Shown here piece after piece: positions 24,327 through 24,418 of a DNA stretch of 24,418 nt. The position numbers and the translations under genes are program-made. Within the stretch, counting starts at the first letter, position 1, and each line of letters starts with the position of its first letter. The notes beneath the pieces are model-generated. The model made no database searches. It saw only the letters and a list, made by a program, of their open reading frames with translations, and was not told the DNA's origin. The DNA comes from Oscillospiraceae bacterium (GTDB lineage: Bacteria; Bacillota; Clostridia; Oscillospirales; Ruminococcaceae): contig CAAGJI010000012.1 in NCBI GenBank assembly GCA_900770195.1, positions 1 to 24,418 of the forward strand, in the 5' to 3' direction.

Positions 24327-24375
24327 AGCCTCTCCTTTTAAGGAGAGGTGGGCGACGTAGTCGCTCGGAGAGGTT
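24327..24375. repeat. Palindromic interspersed repeat (REP/MITE-like)
   Basis: About 49 bp with three nested symmetries: CCTCTCCTT paired with AAGGAGAGG (24329-24348), GCGAC-GTA-GTCGC (24352-24364), and a second GGAGAGG (24368-24374) that can compete for the first CCTCTCC. It is clearly GC-richer than the flanks. Elements of this GGAGAGG...GGGCG...GGAGAGG kind are, from memory, dispersed in many Clostridia genomes. It carries no gene. It lies just upstream of the ABC-F promoter. Confidence 0.7.
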
Positions 24376-24418
24376 AATTTTGCTTACAAATTCAATTAAA
24401 ATCACATCTAAAGTGACT

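Overview
The window looks like chromosomal DNA of a low-GC, cellulose-degrading clostridium of the Ruminococcus type (Oscillospiraceae). The reasons are a small cohesin-dockerin protein directly upstream of a second scaffoldin-like gene (the order scaC-scaA is known from the R. flavefaciens cellulosome cluster), a modular GH5 endoglucanase, GTP-dependent PEP carboxykinase plus pyruvate phosphate dikinase (the PEP node of succinate- and acetate-forming fibre degraders), and AGGAGG ribosome sites throughout. The species cannot be fixed from sequence reading alone. I saw no phage, IS, CRISPR array, tRNA or rRNA.

Layout. 1-2411: cellulosome locus on the minus strand. A consensus sigma-A promoter drives a cohesin-dockerin adaptor, followed by a secreted protein with an unknown N-terminal module, a Thr/Ala linker and the start of what looks like a cohesin, cut by the window edge. 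2412-2775: non-coding, with two tiny coding-like remnants. 2776-4044: CapA-type lipoprotein on the minus strand. 4180-7620: a three-gene GerA-type spore germinant receptor operon on the plus strand behind a sigma-G-like promoter. It meets the GH5 gene head-on with a 4-bp overlap. 11997-7617: minus-strand operon of Nudix hydrolase, RimI, a 73-residue unknown, a CPBP membrane protease and the lipoprotein GH5 endoglucanase. 12154-13207: DUF421/DUF4363 membrane pair, ending at a perfect bidirectional terminator. 13261-15087: pckG behind a perfect consensus promoter. 18632-15338: minus-strand operon glmU-pth-C-type-lectin lipoprotein-small membrane protein. 18966-21593: ppdK. 21653-22201: variant Amidase_3 protein. 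22296-24206: ABC-F ATPase. 24327-24375: dispersed-type palindromic repeat.

How it fits together. Three parts deal with plant fibre at the cell surface: the scaffoldin adaptor, the scaffoldin-like partner, and an endoglucanase carried on a lipid anchor instead of a dockerin. PckG and PpdK carry the resulting carbon through PEP, oxaloacetate and pyruvate. GlmU and the amidase belong to cell-wall metabolism. The germinant receptor, its sigma-G-like promoter and possibly the amidase point to a sporulation programme. The most unusual single gene is the surface lipoprotein with a C-type lectin fold and a QPD sugar-binding motif, sitting in the glmU-pth operon.
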